Shown: positions 55,117 through 64,000 of the stretch, piece after piece
Layout: each line of letters starts with the position of its first letter
Numbering within the stretch: the first letter of the stretch is position 1
NCBI GenBank assembly: GCA_029204225.1
Contig: CM055102.1
Span: forward strand, 5,724,287-5,788,286
Reading direction: 5' to 3'
Origin: Diphasiastrum complanatum
Lineage: Eukaryota > Streptophyta > Lycopodiopsida > Lycopodiales > Lycopodiaceae
Length of the DNA stretch: 64,000 bases
Notes under the pieces: model-generated
The model's database searches: none
Told to the model about the DNA's origin: nothing
What the model saw: only the letters and a program-made list of their open reading frames with translations
Made by a program: the position numbers and the translations under genes

Positions 55117-56119
55117 ATGTAACGCGCCCTCTATTCCAATCGTGCACTACGCGTGCGTTAGAGAGCCATGGCCTTCCTAGGAGCAATTCATAGGAATAGG
55201 CGTTGCTAGGGATATCGAGTACTACCAAATCTAGCGTGAAGCTCAAACCTCCTAGTTTCAGCCTTATGTCTGGTATTAGGCCTAATGGTTTTACCACACT
55301 TTGATCTGCCATTCGAAGTTGACAGTTCGGTCGTTTCATGGAAGCTTGAAGACCCCACTCCTTCATCAGGGATGTTGATATTATGTTGACTCCCGATCCG
55401 CCATCTAATACTGCCAAGACAACGCGGGAATGTCCGTAAGTTGTAAGAATGTGTATATTTCCCTTGTCGCTTGCAGGATTAGTCAAATGCAGGGGCACCT
55501 TAGGGAGGTCTGGTGATGAAATGTTATCTTCAATTGAGCATAACTCTTTCCGCCATTTTCCGGTGTACTTCCAGAGTACTCCAAATGGAAGGGTAACGTT
55601 TGCTTGAAGCAAATCTCCCCATATCTCAGCTCCTTCTACGGTTGGGTTATCTGGGGTTTGATCTCTAGGTGTGACTATAGCCTCCTCCTTATTATCAGCT
55701 TCATGGATGAGCTTTTGATATTTATCTCTCAAATGGATCTCCTCGTTGGGGTTAGGATAGATGATTGGTGTGGTTGTGCCACCGGACGGAGAGGGCGGGA
55801 GATTATTGGTTCGTTTTGTTGCAGCTTCGCTGGCCTGCCGGTGTTGGGCTCGAGTCATGACCCTGATTGGGATTGTCTCTACTTGGATAGAGTTAACAGG
55901 AGCTGCAGGACTAGGTCGCTTTGGACAGTCTTTGATATGGTGCTCTATGCCACAATTTTCAAAAAGATGTGGATATTGTAATTTATCAAGGCAACGAATG
56001 CTAGGATGTCGTCCCGCACACACAAAACAGCCACGTAAAACTGGCATCGGTTGCGCAGCATATGCTATAGGTTGTGTATGATATTGAGGTTGGTTGGGGT
56101 CGTATCCAGGCTGTGCCAT
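54809..56119 (-). CDS. Gypsy B nucleocapsid and protease
   Basis: In the same frame as Gag after one TAG. MAQPGYDPNQPQYHTQPIAY, two knuckles CFVCAGRHPSIRC and CENCGIEHHIKDC-type (FENCGIEHHIKDC here: the first Cys of knuckle 2 is replaced by Phe), RVMTRAQHRQASEAATKRT, LLQANVTLPFGVLWKYTGKW, then protease LAVLDGGSGVNIISTSLMKE, RPWLSNARVVHDWNRG and an acidic end FNTGIRMGDT. Unlike A2 this ORF is unbroken. Confidence 0.9.
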   Translation of the reverse strand: MAQPGYDPNQPQYHTQPIAYAAQPMPVLRGCFVCAGRHPSIRCLDKLQYPHLFENCGIEHHIKDCPKRPSPAAPVNSIQVETIPIRVMTRAQHRQASEAATKRTNNLPPSPSGGTTTPIIYPNPNEEIHLRDKYQKLIHEADNKEEAIVTPRDQTPDNPTVEGAEIWGDLLQANVTLPFGVLWKYTGKWRKELCSIEDNISSPDLPKVPLHLTNPASDKGNIHILTTYGHSRVVLAVLDGGSGVNIISTSLMKEWGLQASMKRPNCQLRMADQSVVKPLGLIPDIRLKLGGLSFTLDLVVLDIPSNAYSYELLLGRPWLSNARVVHDWNRGRVTFGNRETPVTIDSVGKIKPARITDYGSSTTETILENYRDIEEKGHYTKATDIINWSHNLATIDCVNAEHCELDTHHTDSNESTVEPTDLDTPIFNTGIRMGDT

Positions 56120-56146
56120 TTCATAAGAGTAACTCGTCTCTGCTTG

Positions 56147-57214
56147 CTAAACATTGGCATTGGGATCCTCGACATAATAGGTAGCAGGATCGACATAGGC
56201 AGTATCAACCGTGTGAGATTGTACATGTGGCGCAGGCTGATTGACTACAAATGGTTGTCTGGGTTGATAATGAATTGGGCCTGTTGGCCTGGGTTGGTAT
56301 TGTCCTGGCCTCGGCGCAGGTGGAGTTGGATTGTAATTTGGTGCATACTGCTGAGGTCCAGATGGCCTATAAGGGCGATACATAGGTCGTGTCGCCTGTG
56401 GGAAATAGGTTCTTACGTGCGGGCACTCATTGGCGGTGTGGTTTTGAGAACAAATAGGACACCACACATTCTCACGGACTGGAAAAGTTTTTTCAGCGAC
56501 ATCCTTCAATACCTTTTGGAATTCTGAGGTTAGCTTCTCCATCTGAGCTTGTTGTGCTTTTTGCCAACCCTCAAGGTGGTGAAGGATATCAACCTCACTA
56601 GATGAGGACAATCCTTCCACGTGGGAAGTCTCCTGCTTAACTAGCTCCTTTCCCCTCTTGTCCCAAAAGTCATGGTCGTCGTCAGACCCTTCATCTTCTT
56701 CACGGATGGCGTCATCCATCGCGTCTTTCAATCGCTCGTATGAGTCTGCGGGTTTCAATTCTCTCCTAATGGCCTTGGGTAAACCAACTAAAAAAAGTTT
56801 GATGGCCATTTTCTCAGTTACGTGATGATTGACACACTCTACTTTAAGATGCTTGAAACGCTCGATGTAGGTGCGCATGGATTCTTTACTTCGCATCTTG
56901 ATATGCATCAATTGGATGAAAGGACTCTGCATCAGTTTGGAGGGTTTGAACCGTTTGATCAGTGCTGCGGTGATGGTCTCCCACGACGTGTTGTCTAGGC
57001 CTTCAAGGTTTAAAAACCACTCTTTTGCGTTGCCTTGTAAAATCATGGGGAATAAACGTACCCTTGTGCTGTCAGATTCGTCCCTATAGAATTTACAAGC
57101 ATTGTTGAAATCCTGGAGAAATCGTGTCGGATCTGATTCGCCATCGTATTTAGGTGCATCAATCCAAGGAAGTCTTTTCTCTAACTTGGGCGGTGGATGG
57201 GATGGTCCTGCCAT
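56147..57214 (-). CDS. Gypsy B Gag
   Basis: MAGPSHPPPKLEKRLPWIDA, PKYDGESDPTRFLQDFNNAC, the retrotransposon Gag domain VRLFPMILQGNAKEWFLNLE, TITAALIKRFKPSKLMQSPF, SMRTYIERFKHLKVECVNHH, EKMAIKLFLVGLPKAIRREL; then an acidic-helical segment, CPICSQNHTANECPH (a knuckle-like CX2CX4HX4C) and a Pro/Tyr/Gln-rich tail. It forms the particle shell. The stop is TAG followed by CAA, and the same frame then continues 9 codons to the next ATG, so Gag and nucleocapsid-protease may be one product through readthrough, or the TAG is a mutation of CAG. This is the most complete Gag in the window. Confidence 0.92.
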   Translation of the reverse strand: MAGPSHPPPKLEKRLPWIDAPKYDGESDPTRFLQDFNNACKFYRDESDSTRVRLFPMILQGNAKEWFLNLEGLDNTSWETITAALIKRFKPSKLMQSPFIQLMHIKMRSKESMRTYIERFKHLKVECVNHHVTEKMAIKLFLVGLPKAIRRELKPADSYERLKDAMDDAIREEDEGSDDDHDFWDKRGKELVKQETSHVEGLSSSSEVDILHHLEGWQKAQQAQMEKLTSEFQKVLKDVAEKTFPVRENVWCPICSQNHTANECPHVRTYFPQATRPMYRPYRPSGPQQYAPNYNPTPPAPRPGQYQPRPTGPIHYQPRQPFVVNQPAPHVQSHTVDTAYVDPATYYVEDPNANV

Positions 57215-59760
57215 GTTGATCTGAAGAGATTATCACAAGACCAGACAAATGGTTTGGGTGGATGGATGAGGGCAAAGGTCTCTCCCTAGTCTATGGCTTC
57301 CATCTAGGTCATGTCTAAGGCCGGTACCCTACTAGATATGCCTATGGCTTATTCCAACTAGACGTGGCAAGATTATTTTGCCGATGGATGGTGAGTAAAT
57401 AGCCGAAGTGATGTGATAATAGGTTAGACCGGTCGCGTAGGATGTATACCAAATAATGGTTTAGTGGATGACGCTAGGTTTCCGATTGATATCGCCTTCA
57501 ATGGAACGAATTGGAATTTTGGTTTTTTTTTTGTTTTAGAATATATATGTATACCTCCTCGAGTACTCTTGTGGCTGACGAGAATCAGGGAATGACTCGC
57601 ACAGACTGAAAAATGACTCATTCAAAGAAATTTACGATTCGCACAGGCGTGTTCAATGCAAGGGTGGGAGATGACTCGTACAGAAGATGACTCGCAAAAA
57701 AAAAATGACTCGCGGATGACTCGTACAGAAGATGACTCGCAGATGACTCGTGCAAGGGTGGGAGATGACTCGTACGCGCAGATGACTCGTATAGAAGATG
57801 ACTCGCAAAAAAAAAAAAAATGACTCGCAGATGACTCGTACAGAAGATGACTCGCAGATGACTCGCAGATGACTCGTGCAAGGGTGGGAGATGACTCGCA
57901 TAGAAGTCGCAAAAAAAATGACTCGTGGACGGGTAACTTACCACTCGCAGATGACTCGTACAGAAGAGGACTCAAGAAATTTACGACTCGCACAACAACT
58001 CTTGGGAAGACTCGCAGCACAAACGTCGCTCACAGATCGGAAGAAGACAAAAACAGCGTGAAATGACTTGCACAATTGAAACCGCGGAGCTAGAAGATCA
58101 GAAGCAGACCTTGGTGAAGATCACAAGTCGTGAGAAACTGATGACTGCTCGCACAATCCACTTGCACACCTCTCTGAAAAATCAGCTCTACCAATAGCGA
58201 AGGAGGAAAAACAATAGGAAAAACACAGAAAAAACTTTGACGTCGAAAAAACAGCCAAAAACAACGTTGAACAGGTCTGCAAAAATATTTTAAAAATACT
58301 GCTTAATCGCACAGGGCTGAGGGTGGATGCAAACATGAGAACATTTGTGAAAAGGCTACAATAACTGATTCTAAAAAAATGACGCTTTGGTTGTGGCCAT
58401 TGGTGCTGCTAAAAACGAAGGTTGAGTACCATGAAGCAGAAGTGCTAACCACCGCTGAAAATCGGATGAGTGAAGTAAAAGTGCAAAATTTCACCCTGCT
58501 CCTTTACCCTTCTGAGAAGCTTGGGAAGATGTAACTGTTCACTCCAACAGTGGGCTGCTCACTCCTTCACCTTGCTGGAATGGAAAGTATATCAGATGCA
58601 AATGCCAGCAAGGAAAGAATATCAGATGCAAACGAATGGATGAACGATGACTGAAGACGAGTGGATGGCCGCCCTGCTCACTCCTTCATCCTTCTGAGAC
58701 ACACGTGGGCTGCTTGGGCTGCACGCAGATGGTATTCAAAACACTCCTCCTTTGTCAGGCTGTAGGGCAGAAAATGAGCTGAAAACGGATGCATGTATGT
58801 TTATGCATGTTTCTGGTTTGGATTAACAATATCAATTGCTACTTTTCCCTGAAAAATTGAACAAAGCCCTTCTCCAGAATAAACCAGATTTTGCAACGCC
58901 TCCAGGGATTGGAAATAATTTTCAGAATTTCAATACGTTTCAGAAAGCTGATACCTTTGGGGATCACGTGAGGCACCAGTGGCAGTGCTGCTCAGAGACG
59001 TTTCATACTTGACGAATGATTGATCCACAAAGGCTCACCGCTGACTATAAACGGGCAACCAAGCTTGATTCCGATCCACATCACCATCTGCAAACACACC
59101 TGGAAATGTAGGTGCGCAGGCAGCCAGGCGGAGGTGGGGGCACATGTAGCCGTTGAAAACGAGCTGCTCCGTGCTCTGAACACACCTGAACAAACTGAGT
59201 TGAATGCTCGGTTGGTTGGGAAATCGGAAATCAGAGAGGTGCGCAGGCAGCCAGGCGAAGATAGGGACACAGGCAGCTCAAAGCAGATGGAAACCGGAAT
59301 AGCCAGGCACTTGATGGTCGTTGAAAACGAGCTGATCCCTCCCGTTCTCTGAAAACACCTGAAAAAGCTCGGTTGAAGGCTATGTTGAATGCTCGGTTGG
59401 GTGTGCTTCCGAAAATCGGAAATCGGGTGTTCAACTACGCCTCCTCCCAGCGAGATTGCTGCCCCCTGCTCTGTGTGCAGCTACAAGCATAGATAGCGGG
59501 TGGGTACAAGAAACCCTCCATGAGTAACAAGCCAAAAAAAACCCTTGATGAGCTCTCTTTTGTCAAAAAAAAAACAAGGAAGGAAGGATGCGTGATAAGA
59601 AGAAAGCAAGAAGCATGAGGATTGCTTTAGCCACAAGCAAAAAACACAGGAAGCAATAAAAATTACAGCAACAAACACGAAAATAAAAACAACAAGCAAA
59701 AAAAACACCAAGCAAAAAACAACTTGAAAAACAGGAAGATTAGTAAAGAAAGCGAAAAAT
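57215..59760 (-). other. Gypsy B long leader (2.5 kb) between primer site and gag
   Basis: Largely non-coding. It holds a TGACTCG minisatellite (57655-58020) and A-rich stretches. No domain was recognised in any frame. Confidence 0.75.
57655..58020. repeat. TGACTCG minisatellite in the B leader
   Basis: About 16-17 irregular units on the plus strand of ATGACTCGCAG, ATGACTCGTACAGAAG or ATGACTCGTGCAAGGGTGGG, with runs of A between some. Higher-order repetition is visible (the GTGCAAGGGTGGGAG unit recurs at about 57750 and 57878). The His/Ser-rich open frames over it are artefacts. Confidence 0.93.
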
Positions 59761-59779
59761 AGAGCGGCAATGGCACCAA
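59761..59779 (-). other. Primer-binding site of gypsy B
   Basis: Immediately after the 5' LTR end (CCAACA), the minus strand reads TTGGTGCCATTGCCGCTCT. TGGTGCC is complementary to a tRNA 3' end (GGCACCA). I cannot name the tRNA. Confidence 0.75.
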
Positions 59780-60434
59780 TGTTGGCTATTCGTATCCCTC
59801 AACTCTGGCTATGGCTCCAACTAACGAGTGCTATGGCGGAGTCCCAACTAGAACACATTATGGCTCCGACTAGGCATTGTGGCTTTCCCAACCAATAGCT
59901 ATGGCTTGCAACTAACCGAGAGGTTGAAGGATGAGAAGATCTACAGTGAGTGGGTGAGTATTTCGGACAAGATCCACTCTACTCTCGTTTCTCTACTTAG
60001 GAACTGACTCAAATGACGGCTTAACCTAAAATCTCCTCCTCTAAGGCTTACCTACTAGAGAATGGAGGGCCTAGATTAACTTAACTTGTTGCAAGATCAA
60101 TACTGTACAATACAATGTGAAGTAACACAGTACATTAAACTACACAAGGGAGAACACTCAGAGAGAAAGATAGGCATGTATTGCAAATGAGATTCTTTTT
60201 AAGATGGACTCTTCCACTCCTATATATACACCCAACGGGGTTGGCTCAACTGGTTAGCTTGGCATCCAAAGTTTCTTTGGTCCCAGGTTCGAGCCTCCCC
60301 TTGGAAACCAAGAAGCACTCCTATATATACTTGGAGTGGTGGTCGCTTACAAAAAGGCATTATGGGACTAAATTAGCTTTGAATCACATTGGTGCCATGG
60401 GACAAACCCCCAATGGACCACAAACAACTTAACT
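59780..60434 (-). mobile_element. Gypsy B 5' LTR, 5'-truncated and carrying a SINE
   Basis: Matches the 3' LTR from GCCAACA (59780) outward to about 60434. There the match stops, so the first ~185 bp of U3 are missing and C/D sequence takes over. An 86-bp insertion flanked by a 15-bp duplication lies at 60230-60315. Roughly 15-20 substitutions separate the two LTRs by eye, implying that the insertion is not very recent. Confidence 0.9.
60230..60315 (+). mobile_element. Short tRNA-derived SINE-like insertion
   Basis: Contains a pol III A-box-like TGGCTCAACTGGTTAGC and a B box GGTTCGAGCC at the right spacing (about 35 bp). It is flanked by perfect 15-bp direct repeats CACTCCTATATATAC (60215-60229 and 60316-60330) and is absent from the B 3' LTR. 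There is no clear A tail: it ends AACCAAGAAG. Confidence 0.82.
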
Positions 60435-60530
60435 CCACCACGCGAGGACTCATGCGAATGTTGCTTTAATCGACGCTGATGGGCCTTCTAAATAGAGGTG
60501 TTGTCCTTGATGACGATGGACCTACTTGTA

Positions 60531-61343
60531 CTACCGGTAAGATTGACGGTTTATATCTAGAGCTCCCCTCTGGTCCATTCTCAAATCTACCCCTGTATCC
60601 ATTGGTACAGCTTTTTGGCGCGGAGAGGAGAATTGCGGCATGACCGGTACGGGGATTTGTGGTTTGGGTTCCAACACTTGAGCGGCTGCTTTTTCGTAGG
60701 CGGTGATGGTCTCTTTAGCCTTTGCCAACTCGGTTGAAGCTGCTCCTTTGAACCTACCAAAGCGGCCTTGGAATCCCTGAAGGGCCACTTTGTATGTCTT
60801 CACTTTCTTGAACAAATACGCAATCTCCGTCGGTGTGACCGAATGATCTGGTATTTGCATTTGAAAATACGCATCACGCTCAAGGGTGGTCGCATCCAAT
60901 TCACCTTGAAGGCACGTGCGATCTTGTTCGGCCATCTGTATTTGACCCTTTAGCAGCTGCACATGTTGCTTTGCATCCTGCACGACCTTATCCACCTGAT
61001 CATGTGCGGTTGTCAAGGTGTTTTGCAGGAAGCTGATGTATTCTTCCAAGCGATCCGCTTTTTGCTGGGCCAACTTCTTTTCAGCTTTAGCCTTGTCTTC
61101 ATGTTGTTTGGCAATCTTTAACTCTCGATCCAGCTGGACAATTTTCTGGCTGATCATAGCGTTTTCGAACCCCAAATCGGAGATTCTCTGCTCCATTTCC
61201 TTCTTCTTATCCAGCATAGACTGAATCACTTGCGCAAGGCTTGAGACCAAACCGAGAGCATCACCAAAATCGACGATCGTGGAGGCGGCAGTAGTAGGAG
61301 GACCTGATGGAACTGTCCTTCGTTGGCGTGGAATAGGTGCCAC
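60531..61343 (-). CDS. Gypsy C/D downstream ORF, coiled-coil part
   Basis: Readable start APIPRQRRTVPSGPPTTAAS, then IVDFGDALGLVSSLAQVIQS and a long coiled coil (KKKEMEQRISDLGFENAMIS, IVQLDRELKIAKQHEDKAKA, QQKADRLEEYISFLQNTL, VQDAKQHVQLLKGQIQMAEQ, residues about 35-150), TPTEIAYLFKKVKTYK and a second helix with GAASTELAKAKETITAYEKA. It stops at 60531. It is in the same sense as the C/D integrase and about 1.7 kb after it. The conserved C-terminal domain of the same ORF system is on the far side of inserted element B (48269-48771). Confidence 0.75.
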   Translation of the reverse strand: MAPIPRQRRTVPSGPPTTAASTIVDFGDALGLVSSLAQVIQSMLDKKKEMEQRISDLGFENAMISQKIVQLDRELKIAKQHEDKAKAEKKLAQQKADRLEEYISFLQNTLTTAHDQVDKVVQDAKQHVQLLKGQIQMAEQDRTCLQGELDATTLERDAYFQMQIPDHSVTPTEIAYLFKKVKTYKVALQGFQGRFGRFKGAASTELAKAKETITAYEKAAAQVLEPKPQIPVPVMPQFSSPRQKAVPMDTGVDLRMDQRGALDINRQSYR

Positions 61344-62482
61344 TAGCTCTTCTTCTTAAAAAATGTCTTCCTCTTCAAATCCCTCAAGCACAGTGGCGTC
61401 GAACTGTTTGGGTGATTTCATAACTTTGTCGACCCGAAGTGCGGTTGGGCTATCTTCCGTGTGAGGTTGTTGGCTGACATTTTCAACACCAACAGTAGAT
61501 TCGTGGATATGTCCGAATCCTCTTCCAGGTTATTGGAGTTCAAAGGGTGCATGGCTCTGGGGCATTTCAAATATTTTGGTATCCCCAAGGGGGTCGGAAT
61601 CATCGAACATATCCATAACAAATCACCTGTTTGGTGAGGTGGCTTCGGTGTGCGGGGGTGAGGCGGCCTACGCAGCTGTGATGGGAATGGTAGGCCCAAT
61701 GGTCACAAACTGTCCTTGTATGGAAGCAGAGGCGAGGGAAGCATCAGAGGCTAGGGGAATGGGAAGTGAAGTGCAAACAGCAGCAGATGAGGTATGCCTA
61801 GTGCGACGTCGTGACGCGGAAGGCAAGTAAGGAATGACGATCTTGTTGCGTGGACGACGACGACTATGAGAACTTGAGGCCTGGTGAGACGACTCGGCCG
61901 GTGCTTCTTCGTAGACCAAAAGCACAGAATCCAGGTGGAAGCCATGGATTCTGTTTTCTAAGTGAGAAGCGGCTAAAAGGGACAATAAAGAGCCAACAAC
62001 GAACTGTTGCTTAGTATTGGCCTTAATAGCTCGTTTGATAAAATTTGGATTTCTCTTCCTTCCACGTACTAAAGGCAAGACTGATGAAATTCATATTGAT
62101 GCGACCAGAAAAGACTCTCATGAATACCTATTGCAGTGAGCAGAGGCTCCGCAAGGGTCATCCACTGAGTGACCATGCTTGTGCTAGGAAGGATCATGAT
62201 GTCCGTTGCAGATGGGACATCACGATGGATAGTATAGCGCAGAGACTGGAAAGTATCGGTAGAAGACATGGTGATCAGAAAGGAAATATAAAACGCATGA
62301 AAGTGTATCAGAAAGCAATGCAGGAATTTTGGAAGGCTTTGGTCACAAGAGAAATTCGCAAGAGCTTCGCTAGCACAAGTGAGGAACGAATCGAATTCAG
62401 TCAACTTATAGGTGAATTTTGTGGGTCCATTACACTGAATACTAGTTTGGCTGATCAGTTCTAAACAAGAATTTGCAGGCAT
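61344..62482 (-). pseudogene. Gypsy C/D downstream ORF, N-terminal part, broken
   Basis: Minus-strand frames in series: 62482-62069 (MSSTDTFQSLRYTIHRDVPS, MTLAEPLLTAIGIHESLFWS), 62078-61668 (RKRNPNFIKRAIKANTKQQF, LLAASHLENRIHGFHLDSVL, then Ser/Arg-rich) and 61699-61418. Their ends overlap by a few bases to 30 bp in different frames, suggesting one ORF broken by frameshifts. An antisense frame of 139 codons (62045-62464, plus) competes for the same DNA; I favour the minus reading because it matches the element's sense. Confidence 0.5.
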
Positions 62483-63079
62483 GTACAGTATTATAAAAAT
62501 AGGCTATAAAAATCTCGGCGAAGGTTTTTGGAGATCTGAACCTATCAGGCGAACGTTTTTCAGGGCTGGCGAAGGATGAATCTTCGCCTGGGGGGGTCCT
62601 TCGCCTAGGTACTGTCATAATTGCTTTTTTTCATAATGAAGTTAAGATACTCGGCGAAAGTTCCCAAAATGGCATATCACTGGACATTCGCCTGACACAA
62701 AAACTGGGGTTTCCCTAGATAGGAACCTTCGCCCACTTCAATTTAGGTAAATCTAGAATGGATGTACAATTTGAGAGCTACGTGAAGATTTTTTGTACTG
62801 TATAGGCCGAATCTGACCAAAACAATGATTTTCTAAGTCATTTTCCCATCAAAAAATATTGTGCTTTCTTTTCCTATGCTGATGATTTTCTGACTTTTGC
62901 TCATCAGTCTTTTCTCAATTTTTGCTTTTTTTTTTTTAACTGTCTTTTTCTAATAAACTCGGCAATTTAGGTACTGAAAACAAATAAAATTAAAAAACCA
63001 TTGAGATCAAGGCTTGCTGAACTGGTGGAGCAGGCTGCCAAAACTTGCTTAATCGGCTGCCATTCACCGGATTATCAAA
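62483..63079. other. Gypsy C/D spacer with GGCGAA/TTCGCC repeats
   Basis: Lies between the integrase stop and the downstream ORF. The word GGCGAA or its complement TTCGCC occurs eight times between about 62513 and 62735. No ORF recognised. Confidence 0.6.
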
Positions 63080-64000
63080 TCATTTTCCATGCAAGTGCTC
63101 ACGAATTACTTCGCCATAGTTCAAGATTTCTTTCACTTTATACGGGCCTTCATCGGTAAACTTCAACTTGCCCTTGATCAGGTTGGTTTTGTACATCAAT
63201 GCCAGATCTCCTGCTTTCAGATCTTTTTTGTGCAATCGACAATCGGGCCATGCCTTGCGACGGGCTTTCTCTGCTGCCAAGGCATGAACTGCCATCAATC
63301 GGGTTTCACATAACTTGTGCAACGCTTCATGACGGAGTTGTAAAGACTTATCATCATTTAATCGTTTCGTTGCTGCTATGCGTAAGGATGGGATCAAAAA
63401 TTCAATTGGCATGACAGCATCTTGACCATAAACCAGTTGAAAGGGGGTTTGATTTGTACTTCTGAATGCCCGTAATGCTGCATACAGTTTATGTTCCCAA
63501 TCAGACCGACTCGCTTCAACTGTCTTTGTCATAATGGTGCAGAGAATCTTATTGGAAGATTCAGCTTGGGCCATTCCCTCTGGGATAGTAGGGAGTACTA
63601 AATCTGTGTATAATGAAAAAATCTTCCAGTAACACTTTATTGTTTGATTACCAAAGTGTGTTCCTCGGTCACTAACAATCTCGATCGGACATCCAAATCT
63701 GACTATAATATTTTCATATAGAAACTTGGTCGTAGATTTCGCATCAGCAACTTTGACAGCTTTGGCTTCAACAGACTTGGTCATATAATCAGTTGCTACG
63801 ATAATGTATCAGACCTGAGATCCTTGCGCGGAAGGGTGAATAGGACCAACATAATCCAGTCCCCATTTTTCAAACGGTGCTTGCGATAAGACCGGATGCA
63901 AGGGTTCATAGTTCTGACGAGTAGGCCGTCGTGCTCGCTGGCAAACATCACATGTCTGAATAAAATTTTTTGTGTCCTTATGAAGCATAGGCCACCAACA
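63080..64000 (-). pseudogene. Gypsy C/D integrase, cut by the right window edge
   Basis: From the edge inward: CWWPMLHKDTKNFIQTCDVC (zinc-binding end), QAPFEKWGLDYVGPIHPSAQ, a TGA, YIIVATDYMTKSVEAKAVKV (Asp), IVRFGCPIEIVSDRGTHFGN (Asp), AQAESSNKILCTIMTKTVEA (Glu), SDWEHKLYAALRAFRSTNQT, PFQLVYGQDAVMPIEFLIPS, LHKKDLKAGDLALMYKTNLI and KGKLKFTDEGPYKVKEILNY. The catalytic triad is present. One in-frame stop sits before the first Asp. It is diverged from A/B but the same family, with no chromodomain. RT and gag must lie to the right. Confidence 0.88.

Noticed and set aside
57618-58020. Ser/His/Arg-rich ORFs, or a CRISPR-like array
   Set aside because: The repeat units are short, irregular and without unique spacers, inside a retrotransposon leader. 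The ORFs arise from the repeat.
60241-60300. A functional tRNA gene
   Set aside because: A and B boxes are present, but I cannot fold a proper acceptor stem and anticodon arm, and the flanking target duplications indicate a SINE-like insertion.
62045-62464. Plus-strand 139-codon ORF as an independent gene
   Set aside because: It is antisense to the C/D downstream ORF, shows no domain, and has no signals of its own. The minus reading is favoured but not proven.

Overview
The window reads as nuclear DNA of a land plant with a large, retrotransposon-rich genome. It has a split gene with very long introns, Ty1/copia and Ty3/gypsy elements (one with a chromodomain integrase), and a LINE family whose reverse transcriptase carries IGVKQGC rather than the RQGDPLSP usual in flowering-plant L1. 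A fern, lycophyte or gymnosperm is my guess, held weakly. Nothing looks bacterial or organellar.

Host gene: seven exons of one minus-strand gene can be chained by matching splice phases (34909-34760, 18126-17322, 15539-15472, 14750-14668, 10829-10730, 5616-5531, 5403-5321). They encode the N-terminal basic region and first part of the MIF4G domain of a NOM1/SGD1-type nucleolar protein. The remaining MIF4G and MA3 exons were not found and probably lie left of the window. The first visible intron is about 16.6 kb. It holds two LINEs in the plus orientation, a LINE endonuclease fragment in the minus orientation, a decayed chromovirus, two copies of its LTR (one a solo LTR with target duplication) and a 5'-truncated copia element.

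Left edge (1-2340): gypsy LTR plus integrase tail (minus), then a copia RT/RNase H fragment (plus). 2.3-34.9 kb: the host gene and its intronic repeats. 35.6-37.9 kb: a gag-only, internally deleted copia (E2) related to the intronic E1. 37.9-39.2 kb: a LINE RT fragment (minus). 39.9-46.2 kb: two pieces of one gypsy family (A1 and A2) in the order integrase tail, downstream ORF, gag, pol, integrase. 46.2-64 kb: a nested stack in which gypsy C/D sits next to a copia gag (F) and is itself split by gypsy B.

The most unusual content is the gypsy family (A, B, C/D). Downstream of integrase, in the same sense, these elements carry a long extra ORF. In B and C/D it has a coiled-coil part and a conserved C-terminal domain (motif LPP..x.D.NKP..VARL). 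In A1 the same start codon leads into a different ORF resembling plant-transposon downstream proteins. A2 and B share inactivating lesions in pol, so they look like copies of an already defective master. All identifications come from reading translations by eye; no database search was run.
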